Below, in pieces: positions 15,341 to 23,884 of a stretch of DNA of 61,372 nt; position 1 is the stretch's first letter, and each line of letters starts with the position of its first letter. The position numbers and the translations under genes are program-made. The DNA comes from Clostridiales bacterium. GTDB lineage: Bacteria; Bacillota; Clostridia; Christensenellales; Borkfalkiaceae. The notes below the pieces were generated by a model. That model was given only the letters and a program-made list of their open reading frames with translations, had not been told where the DNA came from and searched no databases. The DNA is taken from contig SVIO01000009.1 of NCBI GenBank assembly GCA_015069465.1, positions 1 through 61,372 on the forward strand, given 5' to 3'.

Positions 15341-15508
15341 TTATAAGCAAACAACTAGCACGCCGATTAAAACAGCGAGTGCAACGATACCACCAAAGAG
15401 TGAATAACCGATTACAGGGTTAACTGTTTTACCCCATTTAATGCTCTTAATCTTTGCCCATGTGTTTTTGAAAAAAGATTTGAAACCACACTTTTTTTGT
15501 TCAGCCAT
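15341..15508 (-). CDS. 55-residue single-helix membrane peptide
   Basis: A small gene starting ATG at 15508, preceded by AAAGGAG at ideal spacing, and stopping at 15341. The product has a basic, amphipathic N-terminal half (many Lys, one Cys) and one hydrophobic helix, GGIVALAVLIGVLVVCL, at the C terminus. It lies 65 bases downstream of a strong promoter and begins the pilus locus. The layout, a short amphipathic segment then one helix, is reminiscent of SecE, but the family's WP motif is missing and nusG is not adjacent, so I do not assign it. Confidence 0.6.
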   Translation of the reverse strand: MAEQKKCGFKSFFKNTWAKIKSIKWGKTVNPVIGYSLFGGIVALAVLIGVLVVCL

Positions 15509-15572
15509 AATTTTTCTCCTTTTTTATGATTATAAAAAGCCTTTTTGTTTTAGGGACAATTTATACAAATTT

Positions 15573-15601
15573 ATTTTACAGCATTTATCGACATTTGTCA
15601 A
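15573..15601 (-). promoter_or_regulatory. Promoter upstream of the pilus locus
   Basis: TTGACA (15596-15601), 17 bases, TAAAAT (15573-15578) on the minus strand, about 65 bases before the 55-residue gene. The remaining intergenic sequence 15602-15818 is A+T-rich and shows no gene. Confidence 0.7.
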
Positions 15602-15818
15602 CAAAAATCGTAATTATTTTTAATAATATAAATTTTTCAATAATTTCCTGTGTTTTTTGCCATTTTTTGTATTTAGTTTTTGCACTATATCTATGCTATG
15701 CTTTTGCCTTATAAATAAGTGAAAATTTGCTTTAAATATTTTATAATTTTTCTTATAAATTTATTCGCTCAATTTTAAATATATAATCATTATTTACGTT
15801 TTTTTCTTCTGTAAAAGA

Positions 15819-15842
15819 AAAAGCAAGGCAAGCCTTGCTTTT
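15819..15842 (-). terminator. Terminator of mscS
   Basis: Palindromic stem AAAAGCAAGGC / GCCTTGCTTTT just after the mscS stop codon. Confidence 0.75.
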
Positions 15843-15851
15843 AACTGCTTT

Positions 15852-16664
15852 CTATTTGTTTTTTATGTTAACATCAATTTGGTTGAAAGGAATTTCTATA
15901 CCTTCTTTATCAAATGCCACTTTCACAGCTTCAGTTATATCAAAATAAACTGTCCAATAATCTGAATTCTTCGACCATACCCTAGCCGTTATATTGATAC
16001 TAGAAGAGCCGTGCTCTTTAACTCTAACAAAAGGTTTTGGGTCTTTCAAAACAAGTTCGTGTTTAGCACAAATGTCAGTTATTATTTGTTTTGCCTTTTC
16101 AAAATCGTCACCATAGCCAATTGAAAACATAAAATCTACACGCCTTAACTCTTTTTCCGAATAGTTAATTATTTCTGCATTTGCAAGCGTTCCGTTAGGA
16201 AGATATACCACTTTGTTGTCTGGAGTTAAAAGTTTTGTGTTGGTAATGTGAATATCCGTCACCGTTCCCGAATAACCTAGCGTCTCGATATAGTCGTCAA
16301 TCTTAAATGGTCTTGTTAAAATAATTAAAACCCCACCTGCAAGATTAGAAAGTGCGCCGTTTACTGCCAAGCCTATACATACGCCAATTGAGGCAACTAA
16401 CGCCGTCAAACCACTAGTATCTATGCCTAAATATCCAATCAAGCAGATTATTACAATAATTTTAAGCCCTACTTTAAATACATAAGCAAGCGTACGAATA
16501 ATTGTTTTATCTGCGTTCTTTTGCGAACCTTTTTTTATAATTCTTTTTGCAAAAGCGTTTATTATCTTGAAAGAAATAAACATTACTACTAAAGCAATCA
16601 CTATTTTTACGCCTGTATTTGTTGCCCATTGTAGCAAAGTGTTAACCAAAGCCTCCCAATCCAT
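15852..16664 (-). CDS. Small-conductance mechanosensitive channel (MscS family)
   Basis: A 270-residue osmotic safety valve. Three N-terminal membrane helices (about 15-35, 60-80, 85-115); the third is glycine/alanine-rich (ASIGVCIGLAVNGALSNLAGG), the pore-lining helix of MscS. The cytoplasmic beta domain follows (IDDYIETLGYSGTVTDIHI) with the alpha/beta portal domain to the end. It is monocistronic, with TTGTTT-N17-TATAAT at 16709-16737 and AAAGGAG before the ATG. It complements the MscL encoded 10 kb away. Confidence 0.92.
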   Translation of the reverse strand: MDWEALVNTLLQWATNTGVKIVIALVVMFISFKIINAFAKRIIKKGSQKNADKTIIRTLAYVFKVGLKIIVIICLIGYLGIDTSGLTALVASIGVCIGLAVNGALSNLAGGVLIILTRPFKIDDYIETLGYSGTVTDIHITNTKLLTPDNKVVYLPNGTLANAEIINYSEKELRRVDFMFSIGYGDDFEKAKQIITDICAKHELVLKDPKPFVRVKEHGSSSINITARVWSKNSDYWTVYFDITEAVKVAFDKEGIEIPFNQIDVNIKNK

Positions 16665-16708
16665 AGCACATCTCCTTTTAATAACCTTTGTGAATTTTAT
16701 TTTTTAAA

Positions 16709-16737
16709 ATTATAACACTTTAATCATTAAAAAACAA
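16709..16737 (-). promoter_or_regulatory. Promoter of the mscS-like gene
   Basis: TTGTTT (16732-16737), 17 bases, TATAAT (16709-16714) on the minus strand. Confidence 0.6.
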
Positions 16738-16859
16738 CCAAACCAATGCTTTACTATTAAAATTTTTAATATAAATATATTTCAACTCCCTATACGGCCT
16801 TGCACTTGATTGAAAGTTTGCCTAACTAAAAGAACCATTTTGTCTTTTTTGTTAGGTTT

Positions 16860-17381
16860 TTACTGATAAAAATATGTATTTATTGTTAAGATTTCACTAT
16901 TATGTTTCGCTATATAACTTACGCCTTTTTTCTTATACAAAGCATAACTATCTTCAAAAATTATAAAGACATTACTTTTGGTAATGTCTTTTAATCTTTT
17001 TAATGAATTATTCAAATCTTTTTTATCATCAAAAATAATTTTATTAAAGTATTTATACAAGTCAAGTTCTTTTAATAAATACTCAGCTCGTTCTTTATTT
17101 GCACTTGTCCAAAGATAACAATTTTGGACATATTGTTTTCGTAAGATATTTAATATATATTCGTTAACCACAACTCTATATTTAAGCCACTTTTGAGTAA
17201 AATAGTTTTGCTTATCGGCTATCAATTTTTTGCTAAGTGTTTCGCTTAAGTTCTCACGTGTCAACCTTTTGCTTGTTTTAATTCTTTTATGTCCGTTATT
17301 CTCTAAAGCAAAATTATATGCATCGTTATTTAGGTTTTTCGTTGAAACCAAAGTATCATCTAAATCTACAACGTAAACCAA
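16860..17381 (-). CDS. HAD-superfamily phosphatase-like protein
   Basis: A 173-residue haloacid dehalogenase-fold protein. Motif I is DLDDTL at residues 6-11 (two catalytic aspartates), motif II LWTSA near residue 90, a lysine for motif III is near 120, and motif IV is FEDS near 145. It should dephosphorylate a small phosphate ester, substrate unknown. The start is TTG at 17381, directly after the DprA-like stop codon, with GAGGAA six bases upstream, so it is translationally coupled. Third gene of a PRTase-DprA-HAD cassette. Confidence 0.75.
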   Translation of the reverse strand: MVYVVDLDDTLVSTKNLNNDAYNFALENNGHKRIKTSKRLTRENLSETLSKKLIADKQNYFTQKWLKYRVVVNEYILNILRKQYVQNCYLWTSANKERAEYLLKELDLYKYFNKIIFDDKKDLNNSLKRLKDITKSNVFIIFEDSYALYKKKGVSYIAKHNSEILTINTYFYQ

Positions 17382-18209
17382 TTATAATTCCTCAATTTCT
17401 TTTTGCGACACAACCTTTTCGCCCTGAATAACGTAATCTTTGTTTAAGCCAAACATTAAATCATCAGCGTCAGTTTCTCTAAACATAACAAGTCGTTTTT
17501 TGCTATATTCTTTTGCCTTTTCAAAAGCATGGCGCGAGCCACTATCCCCTTCGCCTTTTCTAAAACTAGCAACCAAAATAACTGCTTTTGAATAAAGTGC
17601 TTGCAATCTATCCCTTTCAACAAATCTTTTAATTCTTTCATATTTAATTTTAGGTTCTCGTATATATTCGCTTATAATAAGCCCATCATTATCTACAATT
17701 TTATTTGCTAAATCCTTATTTTCTTTTGGATAAATATTTTCTATGGTTGAAGGAAGAAAGGCTATAGTCTTAGCATTGTTTTTAACACTTTCTCTATGTG
17801 CAACTGTATCGCAACCTTTTGCAAGTCCACTTACTATATTAAAACTTTTTTCAGCCAGACTTTTTACAACCTTTTGCTCTCTTTCAACTATTTCGCTTGT
17901 CGGCGTTAAAACACCTATAATTGCAATATTTTTATCAATGTTTTTAAGCAAACTTATATCGCCTTTATATGCAAAGAAAAACGGCTTTTCACTATTTTTT
18001 ACTTTACCGTCTGCGATAGGAAAATTATCATCAAAAACGCTAATAACACTTATTCCTTTTTCTTCAAGTTCTTGTTTTACCTCTTGCAAATCGCAAGGAA
18101 AAGTATTTATAATGTTTTCATTATAATACTCTTTCCAAAAATGAGCGTTAGATTTTATAACGCCCGTTTTTATTAAGTTATAAAGTTTTAACGATATATT
18201 TGAATTCAT
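17382..18209 (-). CDS. DprA/Smf-like SLOG-domain protein
   Basis: A 275-residue Rossmann-like protein of the DprA/LOG superfamily. SGLAKGCDTVAHRES (about residue 127) matches the DprA nucleotide-site motif, and FVERDRLQALYSKAVILVAS (about residue 195) matches the conserved RNRI region. The N-terminal part is shorter than in the competence protein and the C-terminal winged helix is absent, so it is probably not the housekeeping DNA uptake protein. It is coupled to a phosphoribosyltransferase 5 bases upstream and a HAD phosphatase downstream. In other genomes such SLOG proteins are proposed to sense or make nucleotides in conflict systems. Confidence 0.75.
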   Translation of the reverse strand: MNSNISLKLYNLIKTGVIKSNAHFWKEYYNENIINTFPCDLQEVKQELEEKGISVISVFDDNFPIADGKVKNSEKPFFFAYKGDISLLKNIDKNIAIIGVLTPTSEIVEREQKVVKSLAEKSFNIVSGLAKGCDTVAHRESVKNNAKTIAFLPSTIENIYPKENKDLANKIVDNDGLIISEYIREPKIKYERIKRFVERDRLQALYSKAVILVASFRKGEGDSGSRHAFEKAKEYSKKRLVMFRETDADDLMFGLNKDYVIQGEKVVSQKEIEEL

Positions 18210-18214
18210 AACTT

Positions 18215-18817
18215 TTACCTTGTTTTTGCCGTTACGTATAGTATAACACTTTTTGCGCCTAAATCAAATAAATACCCTATACAATCTTCAATAACGTTTA
18301 CACCTTCGGTATAAATATCATCAACTAAAATAATATTTTTATCTTTTATTTTGCTTAAATCAAACCTACAAGTGTCTTTCGTTATGCCTTTATATGGATT
18401 GTCGCCCGTATTGTTTTCAAGTCTCCAATTATGCGTTGTTTTAGTGTCTTTAACTCTTGTAATAGCATCCGTGCCGTTAATAAAACCTAATTTATTAGCA
18501 CAACTTGAAATTGCCTTTTTGAACATTAATTGACTTTGTTTATACTTATTTTCTCTTTTAGAACGGGGCATAACGCAAACTGTAAAATTTTTATAATCGC
18601 CTTTATCAAAAAGGCTTTCCATATCTTTAACAAATCTTTCGGAAACTTGAACAAAATCTTCAACTAAATCCAACTCGTTATACTGATTAGTCATATTTTT
18701 TAAATGATTTATAAAGTCGGGGTTGCCTTGTTTTTGATAGCCAAAGTAATCACAGTTATAAAAAGCCAAAACTTTTTGCGCTAAATATTTATTTTCGCCA
18801 ATATAAAATTTTTTCAT
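18215..18817 (-). CDS. Phosphoribosyltransferase (ComFC-like, type I PRTase)
   Basis: A 200-residue PRTase-fold protein. The PRPP-binding loop IILVDDIYTEGVNVIED is at about residue 160, with two acidic residues followed by the glycine-containing loop. The N-terminal half (residues 1-110) is not the zinc finger of ComFC and matches nothing I know. It should transfer or hydrolyse phosphoribosyl groups, substrate unknown. First gene of a three-gene operon with its own promoter (18848-18877) and a good AAGGAG site. Confidence 0.75.
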   Translation of the reverse strand: MKKFYIGENKYLAQKVLAFYNCDYFGYQKQGNPDFINHLKNMTNQYNELDLVEDFVQVSERFVKDMESLFDKGDYKNFTVCVMPRSKRENKYKQSQLMFKKAISSCANKLGFINGTDAITRVKDTKTTHNWRLENNTGDNPYKGITKDTCRFDLSKIKDKNIILVDDIYTEGVNVIEDCIGYLFDLGAKSVILYVTAKTR

Positions 18818-18847
18818 ATATTTCTCCTTGAATTTTGTTTTTCTTTA

Positions 18848-18877
18848 ATTTTATCATCCTAAAAAACGCAAAATCAA
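18848..18877 (-). promoter_or_regulatory. Promoter of the PRTase-DprA-HAD cassette
   Basis: TTGATT (18872-18877), 18 bases, TAAAAT (18848-18853) on the minus strand. Confidence 0.55.
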
Positions 18878-19024
18878 GGTTATATGACATGTAAATAGTT
18901 CTAAAAATAGCAAAATAGCAAGTTTTTACTTTCCGTTTTACACTTAACAATTATTTTTATCATCTTAAAACAAATACACCAAATCTTTTAACTCACGTTG
19001 AATTCGACAATAAAAGTCAATTTC

Positions 19025-19068
19025 AACTCAATTCAATCAAACTGTATAAAATAACGATTTCTATTCAG
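19025..19068 (+). repeat. Left 44-bp direct repeat of a candidate island
   Basis: This stretch matches 26181-26224 without gaps at about 35 of 44 positions, including an identical AATCAAACTG core and CTATTCAG end. The two copies are 7.2 kb apart in the same orientation. The copy contains the stop codon of the gene at 19061. The right-hand copy lies beside tRNA-fMet and overlaps its terminator. It is interpreted as a degenerate attachment-site pair. Confidence 0.5.
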
Positions 19069-19705
19069 TTTCATTGAGAAAACTATCTATTTTTTCCAAA
19101 AAGGGCTGTATTCGCCAATAACCAAGTTTCGAATGCTCAATTTCAATTTCGATTTGTTTTTTTGCCTCAGTTTCAATATGTGCTAAATTTCTTAACATAT
19201 ATACTTTCTTTATATCTTCTGCATATTTTTCTTCTATAAAACCAATACGAACACAGCAATCAACTTTGTCTGAAAAGGGAATACTATTTTTCGGAGTTTT
19301 TGAATCTTTATATAAACACGTATAAACTTGTTCACCGTCATAAGTTACGCTTGTTGATGCCCCTAATGCACTAACTGGCTTATACGCTTTGTGTGTTTGC
19401 AAAGCTATTACTTCGGGGTGTTCTGTAAATTTATCCCAAAGCAAATAAGAAATAACTGCTTCATATATAGAAGCATATTGCATCACTTGAAATTTCAGAA
19501 ATGGATGTAATTCATTATCTTTTGCATAAAGCGCTTCCATAAGTTTAGACATATAACGAGCAGAATAAAAAGCCCTTCCCAATCGTTCTTTTAGTTCCAT
19601 ATTATCTATACAGGCGAATTTTTGGATATGCCAATCTAAATCACCAGGCAAATCTTTGGTGCAATAACTTTGAATTTGATCTCTTAATTCTTTTTCTAAT
19701 GACAT
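19061..19705 (-). CDS. Uncharacterised 214-aa protein, possibly HEPN-like
   Basis: All-helical soluble protein with no certain family. Two features recall HEPN proteins: a helix ASIYEAVISYLLW (about residues 78-90) like the IEALL helix of that fold, and LRNLAH at residues 171-176. HEPN ribonucleases carry R-x4-6-H, whereas here arginine and histidine are separated by three residues, so the assignment is weak. The gene follows a 268-aa/812-aa pair, 34 bases downstream, and its stop codon lies in the left direct repeat. The cluster may be a defence system. Confidence 0.5.
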   Translation of the reverse strand: MSLEKELRDQIQSYCTKDLPGDLDWHIQKFACIDNMELKERLGRAFYSARYMSKLMEALYAKDNELHPFLKFQVMQYASIYEAVISYLLWDKFTEHPEVIALQTHKAYKPVSALGASTSVTYDGEQVYTCLYKDSKTPKNSIPFSDKVDCCVRIGFIEEKYAEDIKKVYMLRNLAHIETEAKKQIEIEIEHSKLGYWRIQPFLEKIDSFLNETE

Positions 19706-19739
19706 TTAATTATATCCTACACATTAATTTTTTAAGCTT

Positions 19740-20546
19740 TTACCTATTATACAGTAATTCACCAACTTCTAACAAATCAATTTCGTGATTTTTCATTTTT
19801 GATAATACACTTTTCAATTCTTCATACTGTTTTTTGTCTACTTTCAACTCAATATCCATGCCTATTTCAGTAGAAAATTTCAAAAAATGTTTATTGATTT
19901 CATCTACAACATTAAAAAATAACTCATATTGTAATATTTTTTTTCTTAATTCTCTTGTGTATGCATAGTAGCCCGTTAAATTAAGTCTATCTTGGTCGTA
20001 TCCAATTAATCCTCCAATTTCCTTGGTTTCTTTTAATGCAAATAAATTGATTTTTTCTTCATACCACTTAAAATCAATAGGAATAGATTGAGTTAATAAT
20101 ACATCCGAGGTCGCCATGGTGTTTATTTTTGACAAACTATTAAGTTTTCTATTAATTTTTTTTGATTTAATTTGTTTAGACAGCGTAATTACCACATAAT
20201 TACATAAATCCGTATTGGAAACCTTTTTGTTGTTAATATAAATATCTCTTCGTCTTATCTTATAATTATTGTGCATTTCATGAAAGAAAATACATTTGTT
20301 ATTTTGTACATCAGCTTCTATTTTAAAATATAATAGTGCTTTATTTTGCAACAATAAATCATATGTTAAAAATGGAAGAACTTCAAAAAAATTAAAATCT
20401 ATCTGGTTACTGTAAATTTTACAATTACCATCTTTTTTGTTAATAAGTTCTGTTCCGCTTTCGCCCATATGAAAGAGAGAAACATATAAATGTTCGCACA
20501 AGTCTCTTATAATAAAATAAGAAGATTTATTAATTTTGCTGATCAT
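19740..20546 (-). CDS. Uncharacterised 268-aa protein coupled to a large membrane protein
   Basis: Soluble, strongly charged protein with no family I recognise. The N-terminal half is rich in beta-strand and aromatic residues (LPFLTYDLLLQNKALLYFKI), followed by IFFHEMHNNYKIRRRDIYI and a C-terminal helical part (residues 200-268). Its start overlaps the end of the 812-aa membrane protein gene by 17 bases in another frame, so the two are translationally coupled and probably act together. Function unknown. Confidence 0.55.
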   Translation of the reverse strand: MISKINKSSYFIIRDLCEHLYVSLFHMGESGTELINKKDGNCKIYSNQIDFNFFEVLPFLTYDLLLQNKALLYFKIEADVQNNKCIFFHEMHNNYKIRRRDIYINNKKVSNTDLCNYVVITLSKQIKSKKINRKLNSLSKINTMATSDVLLTQSIPIDFKWYEEKINLFALKETKEIGGLIGYDQDRLNLTGYYAYTRELRKKILQYELFFNVVDEINKHFLKFSTEIGMDIELKVDKKQYEELKSVLSKMKNHEIDLLEVGELLYNR

Positions 20547-22968
20547 CTTTATTATCCCAACCTAACCTTTTTTTTAATTCGGGTTTCATAAACCTTGACA
20601 AATAGCACCTACCAAAAAAAACATAAAAATTTTCCGAAAAACCAAACGATTCGTCATATCTAAATTCTCTAACTTGTTTATTGTCATGAGAGATGCTTCG
20701 ATGAAACATTTCCTTCGTTTCAAACTTGACTAAATTTTTTTTCTTTATAAAGGATTGGAATTTTAACTTCCTATCAATAAATTCCAAATCGTTTGGAATA
20801 AATATTGAAGAACTTTCGGTATATAACACATATGCCTCTACATATTTTGCAATTCTTTCCATTGAAGCAACTTTTGTTACAAGTTCCTCATCAAGCATCT
20901 TAATAAATTCACTAGAATTATCTTCTTTTCCTATTAAATAGTTGTAATATAGATAGTATCCTGCTAAATCCATAATACAAACACGAATTGAACGTTCCAT
21001 TAAAATCGTATAATTGCTTGGTGTATATGTTAATATACTATTTTTCACTTCGTTTTCAATGATTTCTAAATTGTCAATTAGTAATTTTATATGTTCAATA
21101 AATGAAGTCGTTTCGCCCTCCATTATGTAATGAAAGCTATCATTTACAATATTGCTATATGCGTATCCAATATAATCGGGGTGGTCTAAATCTTTTCTAA
21201 ATCCAGATTTATACAACTCAATAATTTGTTGATAAGCTTTGATATTGTTTTTATTTATATCTAATTTTTCAGTTATAAGTGTAGCGTAATCAAAATTTAT
21301 CTCTTTAAAATAAGAGTCAACATGATAACTTTTTAATAGATTATCTTTTTCTTCAATTATAGTATAAACCCCTGACAACTTTTGTTTAATTTCCTTTTGA
21401 GACATAAAAGTTATCGCTGAAACTTCTTTTTGGCCTGTTTTTATCAAAAACTCACAACTATCGTTATATATTTGATAGATAACATCACAAAAATCATATA
21501 ATAACTTAATTTTTTGTCGCATATGATATCCGACATCATTTTGCAAATACCATCTTGGAGTAACAATCGTTCCTTCAGCAATAATCTCCTTTTTAAGTGA
21601 ATTTAATAGTTTTGTAATATTAGTATCATATAAAAAATCCGAATTGATTCTATCCAAAATGTCCGGATTTTTTTGAAGTTTATTAAAAAAATCATTTAAG
21701 GTTGTTTCAGTGCATTTACTTAAAATTTTACGTATACCCAAAATAATATTAACTAACAAACTTGTCCAACTAGTGGCAAGCGATAAAGAGGTATCATCTT
21801 TTGTTTCAAAACATTTTGAAATGATTACCCATAAGGCTTTTATTTCTTTCTCCCAAAATTTAATGGTACTTGACGAAATAGTTTCGGAAACAATTTCTTC
21901 AAAAATAGATAAATAAGTATTTATTGCTTGAATTTTATTATCTTTAATGGATTTTAAAAACTTATTGTTTATTTCCATCAAACTTTTTTCAAACCAAAAT
22001 TCATCTATTATTTCTTTATAGTGCAATCCTGTCCCTGTATTTAATGCTATAGTTTTTATAGTTGCATCAGCAGTGAACCAATAAGGACATTCGGCTTGCA
22101 TATCAAACCACTTGGATCCTTTAGGTATTATGTATTTATATTGATAATAATGCTTTATTAATATAAGATTTTTTACACAGAACGTGACACCGTTATTAAT
22201 ATGTTTGTTGCTTGAAATTTGATATTCTGAAACACTTTTCAATATATCTATTTCTTTTTTTGTTTGTTTACGATAGTAATCTTGAAACTCAGCAACATTA
22301 TACTTGTTACGTTTAGTAACATGTTTAATATTATTTATTATTACCGAATAGCTACTATCACATATTTTATACAAATCTGCTAAAGCAAACGCAATACTCG
22401 CAAGCCTATAAAATGTGTATAATGTTAGTAAAGTATTGAGACCAACAATAATGGAGGCAAATATAGTAAAATAAAAATTTACACTTAATGCTACGACAAA
22501 AACTAAAAGCATCAAAACATTATTGATTAAAATCCCACTATATTTTGTTGACTCCAAATAAAATCTATTTCTGACATCCTCATTTATATCTGAATATTTT
22601 GCTGTAAAAATACTGGCTGTGGATGAATAATAAATGGCCAAAAATACACCATTAAAAGCTATAAATGCAAGAGCTATGTCAACATAAGTAGAATAATTCG
22701 ATTTATCAATGAATTTAGGTATTCCATCAATAAATGACATACCATAGTCTAAAATAATTGTAAAAGCATAGATTAACAACGATATTAGCAGTTTAGGCAA
22801 AATACTTTTTGCCACAACCCAAAAGGTATTTTGTTGTTCTTTGTATTTTGAAAATCTATTTTTCATTTGAAAAGATAACTTTTTATGCTTAAGTGACAAG
22901 CTGTCTTTCTTAAACTTGTTCTGCCAATAATTATCTTTTTGCATTTGTAAAATACTTCTTTTTTTCAT
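20530..22968 (-). CDS. Uncharacterised 812-aa membrane-anchored protein
   Basis: Very basic N terminus (residues 1-45), then about four hydrophobic helices at roughly 55-75, 95-115, 145-170 and 172-195, and a large soluble helical domain of some 600 residues. I recognise no family. AAGGG precedes the ATG. It heads a three-gene group with the 268-aa and 214-aa proteins and lies 121 bases after the toxin-partner gene. A multi-helix N-terminal anchor with a large cytoplasmic sensor or effector domain is common in phage-defence proteins; that role is inference from layout only. Confidence 0.55.
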   Translation of the reverse strand: MKKRSILQMQKDNYWQNKFKKDSLSLKHKKLSFQMKNRFSKYKEQQNTFWVVAKSILPKLLISLLIYAFTIILDYGMSFIDGIPKFIDKSNYSTYVDIALAFIAFNGVFLAIYYSSTASIFTAKYSDINEDVRNRFYLESTKYSGILINNVLMLLVFVVALSVNFYFTIFASIIVGLNTLLTLYTFYRLASIAFALADLYKICDSSYSVIINNIKHVTKRNKYNVAEFQDYYRKQTKKEIDILKSVSEYQISSNKHINNGVTFCVKNLILIKHYYQYKYIIPKGSKWFDMQAECPYWFTADATIKTIALNTGTGLHYKEIIDEFWFEKSLMEINNKFLKSIKDNKIQAINTYLSIFEEIVSETISSSTIKFWEKEIKALWVIISKCFETKDDTSLSLATSWTSLLVNIILGIRKILSKCTETTLNDFFNKLQKNPDILDRINSDFLYDTNITKLLNSLKKEIIAEGTIVTPRWYLQNDVGYHMRQKIKLLYDFCDVIYQIYNDSCEFLIKTGQKEVSAITFMSQKEIKQKLSGVYTIIEEKDNLLKSYHVDSYFKEINFDYATLITEKLDINKNNIKAYQQIIELYKSGFRKDLDHPDYIGYAYSNIVNDSFHYIMEGETTSFIEHIKLLIDNLEIIENEVKNSILTYTPSNYTILMERSIRVCIMDLAGYYLYYNYLIGKEDNSSEFIKMLDEELVTKVASMERIAKYVEAYVLYTESSSIFIPNDLEFIDRKLKFQSFIKKKNLVKFETKEMFHRSISHDNKQVREFRYDESFGFSENFYVFFGRCYLSRFMKPELKKRLGWDNKDDQQN

Positions 22969-23089
22969 TCATTTTCCCTTATAAATTTATTTTAATCACA
23001 TCTTTCGTTGTTAATTCTTTTATATGCATTAAAAATAACAGAACTATAATGCATATTTGTCTTTGAAACTTAACTTCTTTGACTTGCAT

Positions 23090-23884
23090 TTAGATTCCTT
23101 TATTTCTAACAAATCTCGTTTCTATTGAATCTAAAAACAAAAACTGTGCTTTACTAAAACCAACATTTATCGCTTTTTTTGAAATATCTCGTACCATATA
23201 CGAATATTCGACCTTTTCTCTATATGAAATATTAGACTTGTCTATTATGTTCAAAATGTGATTAATATAGTTAATATGCTCTCTCCTTATCAAATTGTTT
23301 CTTTTAAACTGAAGTTGTCTTTGATGTTCTGCTTTAGTTGCCTCATTTTTCAACGCAAAAGCCAAATCAATTTTCAAATCGTTTAACTGTTTTTCATAAT
23401 CAGTCATTCCTGGTTTTGAATTCGCTATTTCCTTTAGTACCCTTTTATAAATTTCTTCTTGAATTTTTGCGCCATTATTCCCTCTGTCTAGATATTGCAT
23501 AATTAAATCTTGAACAGCCAAATCGGTGCTTACTGTATGCAAACCGGCATAGTTTTCTGCCATTTTTTTTGGATCAGCAATTCTCACAATTCTAGAACAT
23601 TGCTCAACGTAGTTAATTGCCCAATAAGCATAAGAATAGCCCATCCAAAACATTACGTCATAAGAATATGTCTTACCTTTAATCAATTTATGCGTATTTA
23701 CCAATTCATCAAACAAATATTCTTCACCCATCCACTGAGAACGATCATACGCCGAATTAAATTTTGCAGCAATATCTGAATCCATATAGACTTTTACAAA
23801 ATTGTTGCTCTCAAATCCATATTTAACCGACAGTTCAAACAAACGGCCCTGAATTGAACACAATTTATGAGATATTATATTCAT
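23090..23884 (-). CDS. Partner (probable antitoxin) of the HTH-DUF3990 protein
   Basis: A 264-residue protein. Its N-terminal half (QGRLFELS, YDRSQWMGEEYL, MGYSYAYW, LHTVSTDLAVQDLI) resembles a family I know from Clostridia as the neighbour of DUF3990 proteins, usually without a name. The C-terminal half (about 145-264) is a charged helical extension. Its ATG overlaps the end of the HTH-DUF3990 gene by four bases, so the two are made together. Antitoxin function is inferred from the pairing; no experimental homologue is known to me. Confidence 0.6.
   Translation of the reverse strand: MNIISHKLCSIQGRLFELSVKYGFESNNFVKVYMDSDIAAKFNSAYDRSQWMGEEYLFDELVNTHKLIKGKTYSYDVMFWMGYSYAYWAINYVEQCSRIVRIADPKKMAENYAGLHTVSTDLAVQDLIMQYLDRGNNGAKIQEEIYKRVLKEIANSKPGMTDYEKQLNDLKIDLAFALKNEATKAEHQRQLQFKRNNLIRREHINYINHILNIIDKSNISYREKVEYSYMVRDISKKAINVGFSKAQFLFLDSIETRFVRNKGI

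Noticed and set aside
15341..15508. Assignment of the 55-aa peptide as SecE
   Set aside because: The topology is similar, but the conserved WP motif and the nusG neighbour are missing.
16818..16864. Hairpin with CCTAAC/GTTAGG stem between mscS and the HAD gene
   Set aside because: The T-tract lies on the plus strand, where no gene ends, and the minus strand lacks one. Function as a terminator of the HAD cassette is not supported.
23020..23090. Repeated ATGCAT motifs between the toxin partner and the 812-aa gene
   Set aside because: A 7-bp inverted repeat in A/T-rich sequence without a clear promoter alignment; likely chance.
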